Below, in pieces: positions 1 through 13,457 of a DNA stretch of 64,000 nt (position 1 is the first letter of the stretch; every line of letters begins with the position of its first letter). The notes beneath the pieces are model-generated. The model ran no database searches and had not been told where the DNA came from. It worked only from the letters and a program-made list of their open reading frames with translations. The stretch is from Protonemura montana (lineage: Eukaryota; Arthropoda; Insecta; Plecoptera; Nemouridae). Where the stretch lies: positions 11,470,001 through 11,534,000 of the forward strand of contig OX387606.1 of NCBI GenBank assembly GCA_947568835.1, in the 5' to 3' direction. A program made the position numbers and the translations under genes.

Positions 1-967
1 CAACCTCTTACCAATTACGACACACCAGACAGTCCTCAAGCAGGCAATACACATTGAAATGGCACTATTTAATATTTGTCTTAATGCTGCTAACAATTTT
101 CGGTCGGCCGGTAATTTGTGGTATTGATCAACTTTGTGTCTCTCTTTGGCTCTTCAATGATAGTGCTACCTGGTGGCAATAGTTTTGATTTGTTGCCGTG
201 ATATTCAGTGGTCGACCAGCTTGGTCATCTAGTTTCCCGTGTAAAACTTTATAGAACACGTACGCGAGGTAGTGGTAATATTAGATTCAAGCACCTGCAC
301 TTTGCTAGAAACTTAATTGAATCTTCTTACTTTGTCGTCTTTGTATCCAGGTTGATTGAGTTTTGGTTTACCTTCTCAAGGGAAACTGAAAACTAATATT
401 TGTTAATAAAATATATTATTTTGTTAAATATATTGCACAAGTATTGATTATTTTTGTCCCACAGTTTTTACTTTGCAAAGAAAAATATTTCCCATAAGCA
501 AACATTTTGAATGTATTAATCGTTACAAAAGACATCGGAACGCGGACATTTCTTAATAGAACGTAGTGAAACGTCACAAAAAAGTTGACTAAGACATTTT
601 ACAAGCTTTGAGCTATCACAAATCAAGTGACCACCATTGGAAATGAAAACAAATTGATCTGAACGCATTGAAAGTTGGAACGCTCCTCCAACTCATTTCA
701 CATAGAGACTTGATCTCCTCGAAATGAATCTCCCAGTGGTAATCCCACCCACAAGAGCCAAATCTTCAGCAAGACAACATGTCGCAGCAACAGAACGGCC
801 GGCGCTTCAAACTACCCCTTCCAACTCCTCACGCGCTGGGGATGGGAGCACGCGATAGGCTCGTTTTGCGGCGGAACTCGGCGGAATAAATTAAAATCGT
901 TTCTTGCCGCCGGTTTCCGTGCGGCGTGCCGAGGGTGACATCTCATGCCGTATCTTTGTAATTTCAG
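1..967 (+). other. CARP intron (5' boundary outside window)
   Basis: It ends at the acceptor at 966-967. I found no exon in it that fits the preceding CARP sequence, and no repeat that I can name. Confidence 0.6.
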
Positions 968-1034
968 ATCGGCGACACGCCCAATCCCGAGCTACGGATC
1001 ATCACGAGCACGTTCAACAAAGTGCTGTACCGAG
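968..1034 (+). CDS. CA10: CARP exon A (first in window)
   Basis: Acceptor atttcag precedes 968; donor gtgagt follows 1034. It reads IGDTPNPELRIITSTFNKVL and leaves one base (G) to complete a glycine with the next exon. It starts in phase 0, so an upstream exon ends on a codon boundary outside the window. Confidence 0.88.
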
Positions 1035-4000
1035 GTGAGTGCGCCTGTTGTAACCGGGAGGTATGCCGATGTTGGGGTTTCCGATGGGTGACAATTATCG
1101 GTATAGTCCGCGGGGTAGTAATTTTCTGCCATTTTAATGGGAACGGCAATCGGAAGCGTTGGAGACAGCCGTGATAGAGTATGCCATGCAAGGGAAGGGT
1201 AAAGATGGAGAGAGAATAATAGCTGCATTTTTAACTAGGTCTAGGGTACTCGATCTAAATTTTCCCGCATTGAAATAAGATATTGTTTTGGACATTTGTT
1301 ATTCAAATAATTTGCAAAGTGTTTTCTTGCATTTACTACTTGTACGATATTGCATGCTGGGGGATTTTTTTTTTTTGCATCTGAATATTCTATTTCGTGG
1401 AAGTGCCCTGTTTGTTCTGCGGGCTGCGATCAGGGGCTTCTTTACATAAGGTTCTGCTATGTTCTGTCATGCTTTACTTTGAAGTACTTTTGTGTGAATC
1501 ATCGAAATATTTTACTGTCAAGGTTTCATCTTGCGTTAAAAAGTGCATGAAAGTTAGCTGTAAACTTCGGGCTTTGGGGCGTTGTATGCTCTGCTGTTGC
1601 GTAAAAATTAAACGTGACAATTATTTGACACCAATTATTGCATAAAATGTATTGCCATTGATTAGATCAGCGTAGCAAGCGTAGTAAACTAGGTAAGACT
1701 CGATTTGATATATCGGGAAACAAAATTTATGCGAAACAACACTTGATAAAGTAACAGGTACAAGTTACGAAACGGTGAGTAATGTAGTTGTTCTTCACCA
1801 TGATTCAAGCCTAGTTCAAATAGTTTTTGTCAAAATGCGGAATATTCGTAAAATAATGCGTGTTTATTCGCTCTCTTCTGACCAATCGGCTTAACCGATT
1901 TCGAAGAAATTTTCGGGACACTTTTGAAATCGCCAAACTAAGACATGCTACGTCTTAAGAGACAGCCGGATGCACACACTTTTTCAAATAATCTCATTGA
2001 GATTTAGTATCATGGCTGAAACCATAGATTTGCAAGTTAGCGGACTCCAGATTTATTTGCGTTAATGTTTTGTAGTAAACATATGAATTACCGATAACCT
2101 TTCTATGCGAGAAAGAGCAACCCGAGAACATATTTAAGATACTTTAAATGGATTTCGTGAGACCTCACCAAAGATGCTCGACTAAATTAAAACGCAGAGA
2201 ATTATGAAATGACATTTTTCCTAACGAAGAAAATTAATAAAACCCCCAAGGTAGGTTGTTCCTCTGCCAGATGATCCAATTAGTTTAGCGTGCCTTCGCT
2301 AGGGGCACCAGCAGCACGTGGGCCTGGTCGTCTCATTGTTAACGAAAATAATAGGATCCAGACAGGGGGGTTTCACTCGTGAAAATAATAATATGTGTCT
2401 GCCTCTGTGAATAATGGCCGGGGGGGGGGGGGGGGGGGGAGCGATACACCCTGTCTTGTTAGCCATGTAAAAGGGAACGCGATAAAAGTGATACGGGGCC
2501 AAAAGAAAGATATTCTTGGACTCACGTGCCAATTTTCCAAGCGTCCCATCTTTTTGATACACTCCCTCTGGCAATTTATATCTACTTTCATCATTTTTAA
2601 ACATCCCCATTATTTTCATTCTTCTTACTGTGAGATCCTTCATAGGTTTTCCATTTTTTCTACTCAGGTTCTACTCGGTTTTATTTCATATCGTTATGAG
2701 CATTGCATCTTGTACGGCTTCGTATTTCAACTTCCCATGATTATAATATTAAACGTATGATGGACCCGAATAGTTTGCTCGTTTAATAGTGCCAAGTACC
2801 CATGCACTTATTGGAGACTGCAATAGTGCATATGTCTTGTTTAGCTTGCAGTGTCAATTTTATCAGAAGCATTGTTTCTATTATTTTGTAAATAAAATGC
2901 CAAGCGATTTGTTTCACCTGGCATTGAGCTTCACTATACTGAGTGTTGTATCAAACTTCTTGGGTGCAGCTGCACTTAACCATGAGCCGATAGCTGCGGC
3001 CAAACTTGCATACAGAACCCTTGGAGTGCCAGAGGGTAGTGTTGTGTGAGCTGCCCCTGCAGAGCCTATCCTGATGAATAATCACGTGTACAGTCGGGGC
3101 CTACCCACTTGACTCATCTGCAGTCTATTCGCGAAGATAAAATATCGACACAGATCTCTACTAGCTCCACGACGTCCGAAACATTTCGCTGCGATCTCGT
3201 GAGAAGGCGCTAGAACGGCGTTTTATACCAACGATTTTTTGCTTCGTCACTTACAAGGCAAATAAAAAGACAGAACGAAACCCCCGGGCATAAAATAAAT
3301 TGGCACGCTTTCTCATAATTTCGCCCGAGAATAAAAAAAAATCGCATCGTGGTTGTGACGATGTAGTAATGAAATTTTAATCGCCCTCTCTTTGGACGGC
3401 TATGAGTGTGAACGGCGAGCCGGCTGACTCTGAATGGGGCCTGCTTGAGATGCATGTTCGTGGTACATAATGGAGTGCTACTCCGGTGATTGATGACCGA
3501 TGCCGACGCCGCGCGATCCTAGCGGAAGATTGCTGAACCGGGGGCGACACCCGAACCTGTGTCCTGAAAGGCCGAAACGTCATGCAGATTACGCCGGGGG
3601 TTTATCTTCCATTAAACGGCCAGCTTCACCCAAACAGAAAGCGCCTCGTCGAGTGTGAACATGAATATCCCCGTGTGCATGCGCCGACGCTTGCGCCATT
3701 CTTTTGTTTCACACTGTCTCTCAGTGGCAGCGGGCCGCGATGAAACGAGCAAAATGGCGGCGAAACGCGCGTACTTTCTCCCATTTGTTTCCCGCCATCA
3801 ACGGCATCTGGTGTCGGCATTCGGTATCACTCACTCACTCACTCATGGTGTCTCGCTTTCTCTTCACGCGTTCACTACCACGGCAGCTTTTATTATTTCG
3901 GGCTTTCATTTGTAAAGATAAATGAATTATTTTATGAGTGTGTATTTAGGGCTGAACCCGTTTTGATAGCACGCCATGGAACGGCGAATCAAGTCGGCAG

Positions 4001-7000
4001 TTTCATGGTTGGTGCCGCCGTGCGTAATGTGTTGCGAACAACTCCGCTACCCCGCTGCAATGATAATGAGAGGGTGCGAAAAAAAACTTTCCCCTTTTCA
4101 TCAGCGCGCCGATTTTCGCGTCGACAGCTCAAGAGCCAACGACTACCATCACAGCAGACAATCTTCGCGTCATCTCGGTCTGAATTTATCTACAATAGGA
4201 AGCCGTATACATGAAAGCAGAATACATCATTGTTGATTGCCAGTCCATTAAAAGTAATGTCCTCGACACGAAGTTAAGGAACTGCACGGCACACACTTCC
4301 ACGTGCCGTCTTTGTGTGCTCTTCGGCAGAGACGCGACGATGAGACTCGGAACTTTTCTCTCGCAACGCCCTGCCATGCAAAGGGCAGCGCCGCTCTCAG
4401 ATTTCCGCTCACGATGTTTACGACTATGTGCTCAGAGTGCAGCACTTCCGCTCTCTAAATCGCTGTAATCTATGATTTACTGCTTCGCGCCGGGTCAAAG
4501 CGATATCGACGATTATCACAATATAGATCCCCTCCCCTTCCCCATTCCTCTGACAACCCTTTGCCCGCCATGCCAAGAACAAAACAAGCCAAAAGTCGGG
4601 CGCTGCTTGAAAATAAATCTCAATTCTCCCAAAAACCACGGCGTAATGGACCAAACAACATCTCGCGCTGTACAACGAAACAGGCTTCATGATCCATCAT
4701 AATAACTACTGGAGCTTTCAACGAGCGCTCTCTATGTTTCGAAAATAGCACACACACACACACCCACACACACTAATGCCGACGACCACTTAATTATGCC
4801 CGAGTGGGCCATCACATTCAATCTCACGTGCGGGTCATTCCAGCGGCTAGGGTCAGACGAAACTAAACAGCCATCAAACGTTATATCAACCAATCCGTCA
4901 GATTCATATTTTACTCTGTCTGCTCGCCTCCACGCGGCTAAAATATGAACTCCACACCGTGGGAAAAAGCGTACTTTCTATCAGCTTCATTGTCTGACGG
5001 TCAGAGGGCACAGAGACAAATGATACGTATTTGTAACCCCGTAGTGGTTGGGGGTAAGAGCATCTTCTTTCATATCACATCAACGACTGGGTATGGCTGG
5101 CAAAGAGCTACATTAATAACAGTCAAAGATCAGCACTAGGTGTGCCTGCCGAGTGGGTCTCGCGGCGTCGGCAAACATTAGTCTCCCAAGTGACTGCCGG
5201 TGAATTGAACACCTTCCTGTTGTAGAGAGCGTGTGTCGACACTGGCGCCAGGAGGGCACTTAAGTGCACTACAGGCACTAGAGGCACTTACGTGCAGCGA
5301 GCGGACACCGAGAAAAAAGTCTGGCGATGTTTTTTTTTCGTTTGACAGAGCTTGTGCACCTGTGGGGACCCTCAGCAAGTGGTTTCGTTTTTGTCTGTCG
5401 GGGAAAAGTGTGAAGAGACGATGTAGACTCCTTTTTTTCTGATTCTTAGCACAAAGTGGCTACAGATAGGGAAATCGCGTAATACCTGCCATAAAAATGT
5501 CAGAATTAAATTAATCAAAGTATTCACGGGCCCAACCTATCACCTCGTAGATACGCCAACTGCGCAAAAACTGTCGGCGCTCATTCTCACGTTTCGGTAC
5601 ATGTCTTAAACTCTTGAATCAATTTGATTAACACTACATTACAATGTAGCAGGTACAAACATGTAATTCAAGTAACCCTGCTGAAAAAAAATACTTAATT
5701 GTTTTAATTATTGGCAAATTACATCATTTAATTTCAATGGAATTAAATAGAAACCACGACCACGTTCTGGCTAACAGTAACAGCAGCTAAAAGGCTTCCT
5801 GTTCTTGTCCATGAGTTTTCAGTTTCTCAGACCCCGTTTTTCTCGCGTCTTTACTCTTGTATTAAAGCGTGTGCTGCACTTTGTTTCAGGTGCTTACACA
5901 CCAATCAGGCACCTGTCTCTACGCAGCCTGCTGCCTGACACAGAGCACTACATGACCTACGAGGGATCTACCACGCACCCAGGATGCTGGGAGACGACCG
6001 TTTGGGTCATACTCAACAAGCCCATTTACATCACAAAGCAGGAGGTAGGCTGGGAGATTGTGGACAGACATTTATTTTAGTCATTGCAGCGAAAATCTGG
6101 TGATTAACGTTTAATTAAGAAACCAAGTGGTTAACGCTCTCTTTTAGAAGTCAAGCAAGTGTGTTTTGAATCTAGATATTTTGAATGAATTGAGTGTAAG
6201 TGTGTGAAAAGCTGAAAATTCTATTGAATTCTTTTTCATAAAAGTATACCACTGTTTTACCCGATGATTTCTTTGTACATTTAAAATTTCGAAAATGCGA
6301 GACACGTGGATGATGAGTCTTGACGTATGAGAGATGGATTTTATCATGACTTACGTCTTCTCGCCACACATTGAATGAGACACTGTTGAATTCTAGAAGT
6401 ACAGTTAAAAACTGACGAATTTCTCGACAGCGTCTGGAAAAAAACTATGGTAGCTTTTCTATTAAATCTGTCTTCTTGGCTGGAATTAACTTGTACGGCC
6501 ACTAAATGGCAACCTCTCAGACGCTGCTTTTCGGACCGGGCCGAAAAAAGGACACAGTAGAAGCATAAAGAGGAGGGAGAGGGGGCACCGACGATCGTGT
6601 TGCACAGGCGTTAGCGAGGAGATAAAAGGTCAACAGAACGCTCCACCAGCCGCACTCCCCCGCTTACTGGAGAGGAAAAAAACACACGAAATAATGGCGT
6701 TTGAATAATTTAACAGCTTACTTTTATTACTTTGTTAGGCGAGAGTTTTGTTTGTACATGTCACCGTGCGGAGCTCTGCACGTGTTTAGAAAGAAAGTTA
6801 ATTAATTTCAATTGTTTGTTCTTCCCTTACACATCGTCTGTGTACCTATGTATTCAGGTGAGTTTGTATGTGTTTTACTTTACCAGATGAGGCGCAAATT
6901 TTATGCCTTGTTCTAAAGCTGGATAGAATTTGTTACAACGTCCAGAATTATTAACCCAATCCCTCGTTACTTTGCGAGTTTCGCTCATCAGGGGGGCGAG

Positions 7001-10000
7001 ATAATTAGGGATGCAAATCCCATGACTAGATAAGAGTTCATCTTTTGCTTTTATATTTTCGCTCGTTATCAAAGAGAGAGAGAGGAAAATAGCTGCAAGC
7101 ATCTAAATAATTCATATCGACAAAAAAACAATGCTCGCGTTCCAAACTCCTTCACTGCACACGAGAGAAGAGTTAAGAAAATTAAGTTTGCCAGTAGTGA
7201 CAGTGATGAGCGAGCAGGGCGAGGCATTGATTGGCATATGACGCTCGGAGCTTTTTTTGCGCAGCGCGCGGTATTCTGAAATGTTCTGGATGAATACTGA
7301 CACTTCGCTGTTTGAGTTTTGTGCCTTTTTGATCCGTGCATCAACGACTGGTATTCGACATGGGAAATAACCCGTGGTGCATACAGGAGTTGGGTTTACC
7401 AAATGATTTCCAGTGGCTCTTGTAATGGTAGACTGCTGATGCCACAGTTAAAACATTGTATTACTATGAGCCATTTGTATTATAGAAACTCTGAGCAGAA
7501 AAATCCTACACATTTTTTAAAGAATATAGCTCGTGTGAGTTGCTTGAGAAGGGAACATAGTCGATTTGAATACATTCTGGGTAACGGTTGCTTTGATGGA
7601 ACGTCTTGTGCCAGATCGTTGTGTTGTCCGTTAAAAGCTTTCCATATTTTAAGCAAAACGTATAAAATATTGCAATCCTGAGTCGTCATTGGCATTTGAT
7701 AGTTTTTAATAAAGTAACGCTGGAAAAACTATAAAAACTATCCAAAACAGCTACGTCCATCTCTCCTTCTAATCGCCCCTGTGGCTGCGTGTTGTTCTGT
7801 GCAGCTGTACGCGCTCCGCAAACTGATGCAGGGGTCAGAGGAGCTGCCCAAAGCGCCACTGGGCAACAACGGGAGGCCGTTACAGCCGCTGCATCACCGA
7901 ACTGTCCGCACTAACATCGACTTTCACAACCAGGAGGTGAGTTCAATGCGCGAGCGCGCGCCGCGGCGGGTCTGGCCTTGGACCGAGGGGTTTCAAGGTC
8001 GTTGTGTTTTACCCACTGCTCAGCTTGTTTCTTACGTAATTTAATTCTATGGCAACGACAATTTCTTCAGTTTTCTTATTTAACATCCTAATACACATGT
8101 TATTTAGTCTTGTGGAGAGTTTTTGTGAAGCATGTAACATGACCGCTCTGAAAAGTAAGGCAAAGCGTGTTTGACAAAAGTTCTCAAATCTGAATGCAAA
8201 AAAATGAATTAAAAAAAAACGGAAAACGAAATTAACAATCCGCTCTGAAAATAAAAGTGTTCTATACTAATGCAAGATTTATTGCTGTCATTCTCAATAT
8301 ATTTTCATCGCTACCAGACCTCATTTTTTACATCCTTTATTGCATCTATAAATTACTGTATTGCACATTAACAGAAGATGTTTGTACAAATCCTTCGGTT
8401 TTACATGAAGCGCTCAGAAGTGTTGTAAAAGGAGAATAAATATTATAGCAGGAGATGTTACGGGAGTTAGCCTCTCGCAATCGACTGGCAGCTTTAAGTT
8501 GTAATCTGGATTACGCCTGACTTGCAGCAGCTTTAAAAGGGTTTAAACTGTGCATCCTCGCGATGACTTATGTTGATCGCATGTTAACTTTTGTATAGAA
8601 AACAAGCAACTTTTGCGTGATTCGAACGGAAAATACTGTCACGAGTCTGGGAAATTCGGAGAGCGAACGACTCAATCTTGTCGTTTACGTTTGCGCTCGC
8701 TTCTTTATGCATTTCCCGTTTGCTGGTCGCGTTGTCACAATCTAGACCAAATAGATGCAGCATGAAATATACTGCCCCTATTTTAACTTTGCCTGTGCAC
8801 CGTGTGCCGCAGGTTGCGCAAAACGGAAAAAATTAATATCGTGAGTATTTTTCTGGCAAACAATGTTCAGTTTATGCAGTTTTCCTGTTGTGTCGGCCGG
8901 CATAAATCGCGCAGATTTCATTATCATAAATTGTACAGAAAGCAACGACAATAAGAAATTACACGCAGAATCTTTATTGCCACCGCTATATTTTTCTCTT
9001 AGAAATTACAAGCATACTTTTAAACGCACCATTAGCCGCTTTATTTACGGCAAATCCCATGCTGTAAGCTACCACCACTACCTCCGCCGCGCGCTATTCA
9101 CGTAATGTATTATAAAAAATAAAAAAACCCTAATTTTCATATTCATTAGAATGGATTTTATAGCATCCTATTAGCTTGGAATACGATAAGCAGTTAGTTT
9201 TCATGCCACTGCGTTAATACGACCTCGCCGCCCGCCCACCCGCCCGCCCGACCCGGCTCCTGCATATCTGACACAGGGCCCCAAAAACCGACGAACCCCC
9301 GTTAAGCCCCATTCTATGCATGGTCCACTGGACTTACCCATTATCTCTAATTCGAAAAAGTACCTTATCACCGAGTATATGTGCATCGTGTGTATGTGTG
9401 TGTGTGTATATATATATATATATACCTTCATGTGATGGCGAAGTTAGCCGAAACACATGACCGACTATAGATTTCGAGGCTTAATCTCTGTTACCACATA
9501 TTATACAGCTTGATTCGCGCCGCGCTCCTGAATTTCACCCGGCTCTTTTACCGTGTATTTATGTTTTGTGTGAGGTCTTTATCATCGGCGTATTAAACTT
9601 GGGAGTGCAAATATGTCAGAGTGGCCGTCATGGCGCGGTGTACACCCAACTTTATGCAGAGGCGTTTTATCTGCTCTGTGCCGTGGTGTCCCACTCTGGG
9701 AAAATTAGCATTTCCCTGTCAGCCGTTCGTCAAGTTGATATTTGATTTTGCCTAACTTTAAACTAACTGTGCGCTCGTCCTAGTTTTGCGCTGCTGCTGG
9801 TTTACAGTCACGGCGTCCAGTTTTAGAGTAGGTTGAAATTCGCAAATTAATTGGTCAGTTGGTGACCTAAAGACTTTATGAGGGAACATAATGCGCTCCC
9901 TGGTGGGTCAGAATGACGTGAAGTCAGCTGGGGTACTCAATTGTTTGATGTGCTCTAGACTGAGCTGAGATTTAAATATGTTTGTCATATTCAGATTTTC

Positions 10001-10560
10001 AGTAAGTCCAATATCAAAACTTTCTAATGAAGTCATTTCTTCTGTTGCAGGGTAAAACATGTCCTAGCATGTACAAGGAAATGTACTACAAAGGTAAGTG
10101 TATTTGATCGACTCCAATATAAGACATTTATATTTTAATGAGTTGTTACAATTATGAGGAAAAATCAGATATTGATATCTGGTAATAACACATTTCAACA
10201 TTTCCATTGACTCAACTCCGTCCAACTGTAATCTTAGATTTGAGCGTAACGAAATTTTGACAACAAATTTATGTTTTTTAGCGCGCAATCCCCAGTTTCA
10301 AAATCAATTTCTGTTATTTTTCTATGGTGTTGTCACTAATAGATGACTGTCTGAAACAAAAATGAAAACTAATCCGTCTTTGTCTGTTCAAATTTGATGT
10401 TTTTTGTGATATTTTCCTGGTGATGGTAATTGTAGTAATGGTCATTCTTCCATGGTGATAATTTGCATGGTGGCGGTGGAGGGTTCAATTGTAATGTGGT
10501 GTCTCTGTTTCTCACGCAGCCAACTCTTGGAGCGAGCCCGACCTCAACTACCAGGTGTAA
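968..10560 (+). CDS. CA10: Carbonic anhydrase-related protein (CA10/CA11-like), 3' part, five exons
   Basis: Exons 968-1034, 5890-6044, 7805-7936, 10051-10093 and 10520-10560 join to 438 bp: 145 residues plus TAA. Seen: NPELRIITSTFNKVLYR, then HYMTYEGSTTHPGCWETTVW, NKPIYITKQELYALRKLMQG, GRPLQPLHHRTVRTNIDF and a short tail ending DLNYQV. This order matches the C-terminal half of the alpha-carbonic anhydrase fold in the CARP X/XI class. Family knowledge: these secreted or membrane-associated proteins have lost zinc ligands and catalysis; vertebrate CA10/CA11 bind neurexins. The three zinc-ligand positions lie in upstream exons not in the window, so loss of catalysis cannot be checked here. In the Thr199 loop (GSTTHPGCWE) the first threonine is kept and the second is replaced by histidine. 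Junction phases are consistent. The class assignment is strong; which of the two insect CARP paralogues this is remains open. Confidence 0.93.
2420..2439 (+). repeat. Poly(G) run, 20 bases
   Basis: Uninterrupted G20, read directly. Similar runs occur at 24184-24208 (C25), 25563-25582 (C20), 27211-27226 (G16), 30887-30904 (G18) and 58363-58374 (G12). Confidence 0.9.
4749..4773 (+). repeat. CA microsatellite
   Basis: Dinucleotide CA run with one interruption (ccc), in a CARP intron. Confidence 0.85.
5890..6044 (+). CDS. CA10: CARP exon B
   Basis: Acceptor ttgtttcag; donor gtaggc. Encodes AYTPIRHLSLRSLLP, then the diagnostic TYEGSTTHPGCWETTVW and NKPIYITKQE. This is the active-site loop region of the carbonic anhydrase fold. 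Ends in phase 0. Confidence 0.93.
6045..7804 (+). other. CARP intron, 1.8 kb
   Basis: Nothing recognisable. Open frames near 7319-7681 have no recognisable domain and no splice context. Confidence 0.55.
7805..7936 (+). CDS. CA10: CARP exon C
   Basis: Acceptor ctgtgcag; donor gtgagt. Forty-four codons: LYALRKLMQGSEELPKAPLG followed by NNGRPLQPLHHRTVRTNIDF. The RP.QPL..R.VRTNI core is the last strand region shared by all alpha-CAs and CARPs. Confidence 0.93.
7937..10050 (+). other. CARP intron, 2.1 kb
   Basis: Contains a TG/TA microsatellite at about 9389-9424 and a C-rich stretch near 9230-9255. No coding or RNA feature seen. The next intron, 10094-10519, is also empty. Confidence 0.55.
9389..9424 (+). 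repeat. TG/TA compound microsatellite
   Basis: A run of TG repeats passes directly into TA repeats, inside a CARP intron. Confidence 0.85.
10051..10093 (+). CDS. CA10: CARP exon D
   Basis: Small 43-bp exon; acceptor tctgttgcag, donor gtaagt. Reads GKTCPSMYKEMYYK plus one base. It contains a cysteine like the one after the CA domain in CA10 (CPN motif). Confidence 0.85.
10520..10560 (+). CDS. CA10: CARP terminal exon
   Basis: Acceptor ctcacgcag. Two bases complete an alanine, then NSWSEPDLNYQV and TAA (10558-10560). The short hydrophilic tail shows no membrane anchor, so the protein is probably secreted. Confidence 0.85.
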
Positions 10561-11345
10561 CAACCGGACACTTTCCTTGCCAAAGCCACGCGACGCGTCG
10601 CACCCCCATCGTTTTCCTTTCTCTCTCGTCAAGATAAAGGCACTCTACGAAACTAGCCGCTAAATGAACCTAAGTTTTCGGTGTGCTTTTAATCAAAAAC
10701 GAAACTGAACATTTATTTGTCGACGCGTACCAAGTATTGGCACGGAACTGAAGTAATTTCGGCATTTGCTTGTGGAAAAATAAAATGTACTCCACTTTTA
10801 AAGCATTGAAACAGAAACTTTTTGTGTGTTGTTTTTCACAAAGTAGAAAATGGTCCATGAACTTTTTCGTTGAACGGTGGCTGATTTTCTTCGGCCGACA
10901 GAGGGTGACTTGGAAAGAAAGAAATTAATTGCTGGTGATGGTGGATGGTGGTGGATGGTAGCTTTGAATTACCGCAATCACGCATACCTGGGGGTTAATG
11001 GAGTGAATACAGAGGGAGGGGAATAATACAAGTGGAGGGGAAATCGTCAATTCAGCAGTATTGCAGGGAGACAGAAAATAATCTTCACACACATAATAAT
11101 ATTACACTTAAAAAAAAAACTACCTACTCCATCGGATTATTTTGCATATTAGAACAAAGAAGAGACCAGAAATCTTTGTAAATAAGAACTGCATAAATGT
11201 TTAAATGTGTGAAAGAATATTTAAAAAGTGTATAGGAAAAATATTGTTAACAGTTTTTGAATGCGCGTGTAAAGGTATATGATGAAAAACAGATATGAAT
11301 ATTATGTAATAAGTTAAGAGTTGCTTTGGCTACAAATAAAATTAT
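10561..11345 (+). other. Probable CARP 3' UTR and downstream flank
   Basis: No coding signal follows the stop. Canonical AATAAA hexamers occur at 10779-10784 and 11335-11340 on the coding strand. The UTR end is inferred from these hexamers only; no transcript data were available. Confidence 0.5.
10779..10784 (+). promoter_or_regulatory. Candidate poly(A) signal AATAAA, CARP
   Basis: First AATAAA after the CARP stop, about 220 bp downstream, in A-rich sequence. A second candidate is at 11335-11340. Confidence 0.4.
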
Positions 11346-11943
11346 GTCGAAGCGTGGATGGAGTGGTGATGAACGTAGTGTAAATTAATAGGCATTTGCA
11401 CGACATGCATGTTTGCCTCTTCTCATACGGTTTTCCCGCTTTCTGCTTGCATTTTCATGTCCCAGCTCTCCGAAAATGGCGAGATCCCTTCCTTTCTTCC
11501 AAATATAGCAGGCATAGAATACACCTTTGGTGTTGATTTTCGTTAAATTCTAGGGGGGCCAAGCTTGCTATCTTTCGCTTATTATTGAAGACAGGAGAGC
11601 TCTATTCCTCTCTTGGAGTTCCGACATGAATCTTGCAGCGTCACTCGTGCTAAATCGTCTTGGAGCATCAAAATTAAGGTAAATTGTCATTTTTATCTCT
11701 CAAGTAGTTAAGACTTCAGATGCAACGAAATTGATTTATGTTAAGTTTTATCAAATCCTCCATTCCTTGTTGCGGTGATAATCTATTCCACTTTTTTTTT
11801 TGACAAACCAATTCGCACTCTTTTAGAGCAATAGTTAAGACACATTTTTCTGCACAGCTGTATGACATCTTACATTCAACGAACCTTCATAGGACATACT
11901 AAACTTTTAACACAACTGCTTTTGTAGGAATTAATTTCCCACT

Positions 11944-11972
11944 TTGGCATTGGCATTGGCATTGGCATTGGC
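11944..11972 (+). repeat. Hexanucleotide repeat (TTGGCA)n
   Basis: Four perfect TTGGCA units plus a partial one. Confidence 0.85.
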
Positions 11973-13434
11973 TTTTACAATATGTGAAGAAGAAAATGAA
12001 AAAAAAAATACGACGACAACAACAATGAACCTTCTAGTTTTGTCATCGACATCACATACGTAACACGCATTGGGGCCCGACTTCAAGCACCACTCGTTTT
12101 AAACAAGCCACGTGGCAAGCGATCCCCCCGCCGCCCCCGCCCCCTGACCAGCCGCGAGATACGAGTATTTACTCTACCGCGGTCGGAGATTAATAACCGA
12201 CGTCAAGTTTGGCACGTTCCTCGGACTTCCGGACGCATTACGTCGGCGTCGTCTCATCCACGACGCGTCGCAGTCGTCACGTTCGTGCGACCCGGTGTCC
12301 AGACCCGACGTCGCCGACGCCGACCCAGACGTCGATTCACTGCAGGTTGCTCGCAAACACTCCTTGGATTGTCGCACTCCGCAGTAGATTGAGCCACAAT
12401 AGCAACCCAGTTACCAACCTGAGCTAGACTGAACTGAACAGATATGGCCTCAACTACACTGAACTGATCATGAACTACTCGGTTCGAGTTCTATCGGTTG
12501 ATTTCTGCCACTGGACTTAAAGTATTCATTGGCAATCAACCAGTTCTGGTTCTTGCTGAGCTGATAAATAAAGCGGACAAGTGTGCCGTGAGTGTAATGA
12601 ATGCAGCCTTTATCGATGGCTGTGACTGACGCCAAAGCAAAGATCAGCAGTGCCTTGTGGTATAAATTTTAAAACTTTTGCCCTAAATTCTACACAAAAT
12701 GCACTGCCTGAACTAAATTTTAAGACAATTGGAGAAACTGGAATCACTTTGGAAAACGCTTGATGGCAAATTGGGTAACCACGTGACTACATGGAAGCCG
12801 AGCGAGCTCTCGGTGCGCTCACCCTTTGCACTGCACCGCATACCGACATCCCATATCGCTCTTGTGGCACCCTCGAGGCGCTCTCGAGCTGCCCGCGCCA
12901 CCGGTCCACTTCACTCTTCATTACGTCCTCTTCTGCCAAGCTGCGGGCAAGTTCCTCGGCCTAGTAGACAGCCGTGGTACCCATGGAGCGGCAAACTGAT
13001 AAAGATCGTACCTACATTTTCGCTCGGTAAGCAAATTGAGAACTTAAGTCCTGGACGATCGGAATATCTTTGAGCCATTCTTTTGACAACGTCTCCTTAT
13101 TCTATAAACGCAATGAAATTAAAAAAATCCTTTAACGAGTAAAATATTACAATAAAGCGAAAATATTGCAAAAATTCGCAATAAAGCGTTTCGTAAAGCA
13201 ACTGCTATTTGAAAACCTAGATCAAGTACAGCTACCGTTCTTTAAGCTGCCACTCTTCAACTATCAAAACCCTCTAGCCTCGCAGAGAAGGTTGGCCAGA
13301 ATTTAGCACGTCTCACAGACACACACACGTCGCCGACGGCTCTTTCCTCCAACCCCTCCCACCAACCTTTCACCCATTTCTCTCTGCGTCCGTCTGTCTT
13401 CCTACTTCCACCTCCATTTCTCTTCCTTGTTTCT

Positions 13435-13457
13435 ACTCTCTCTCTCTCTCTCTCTCC
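13435..13457 (+). repeat. CT microsatellite
   Basis: Continuous CT dinucleotides within a longer pyrimidine-rich stretch (about 13340-13470). Confidence 0.85.

Larger units (their letters stand above)
1035..5889 (+). other. CARP intron, 4.9 kb
   Basis: No coding signal found on either strand. It holds a 20-base G run (2420-2439), a CA microsatellite (4749-4773) and short TCAC repeats near 3829-3844. Scattered short open frames have no family resemblance. Confidence 0.6.

Noticed and set aside
2299..2760. Frames containing poly-Gly or poly-Pro around 2400-2440
   Set aside because: They are produced by the G20 homopolymer.
12729..13073. 114-codon plus-strand frame
   Set aside because: Lies in GC-rich sequence where stops are rare. 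The overlapping minus-strand frame is also open and the translation shows no family features.
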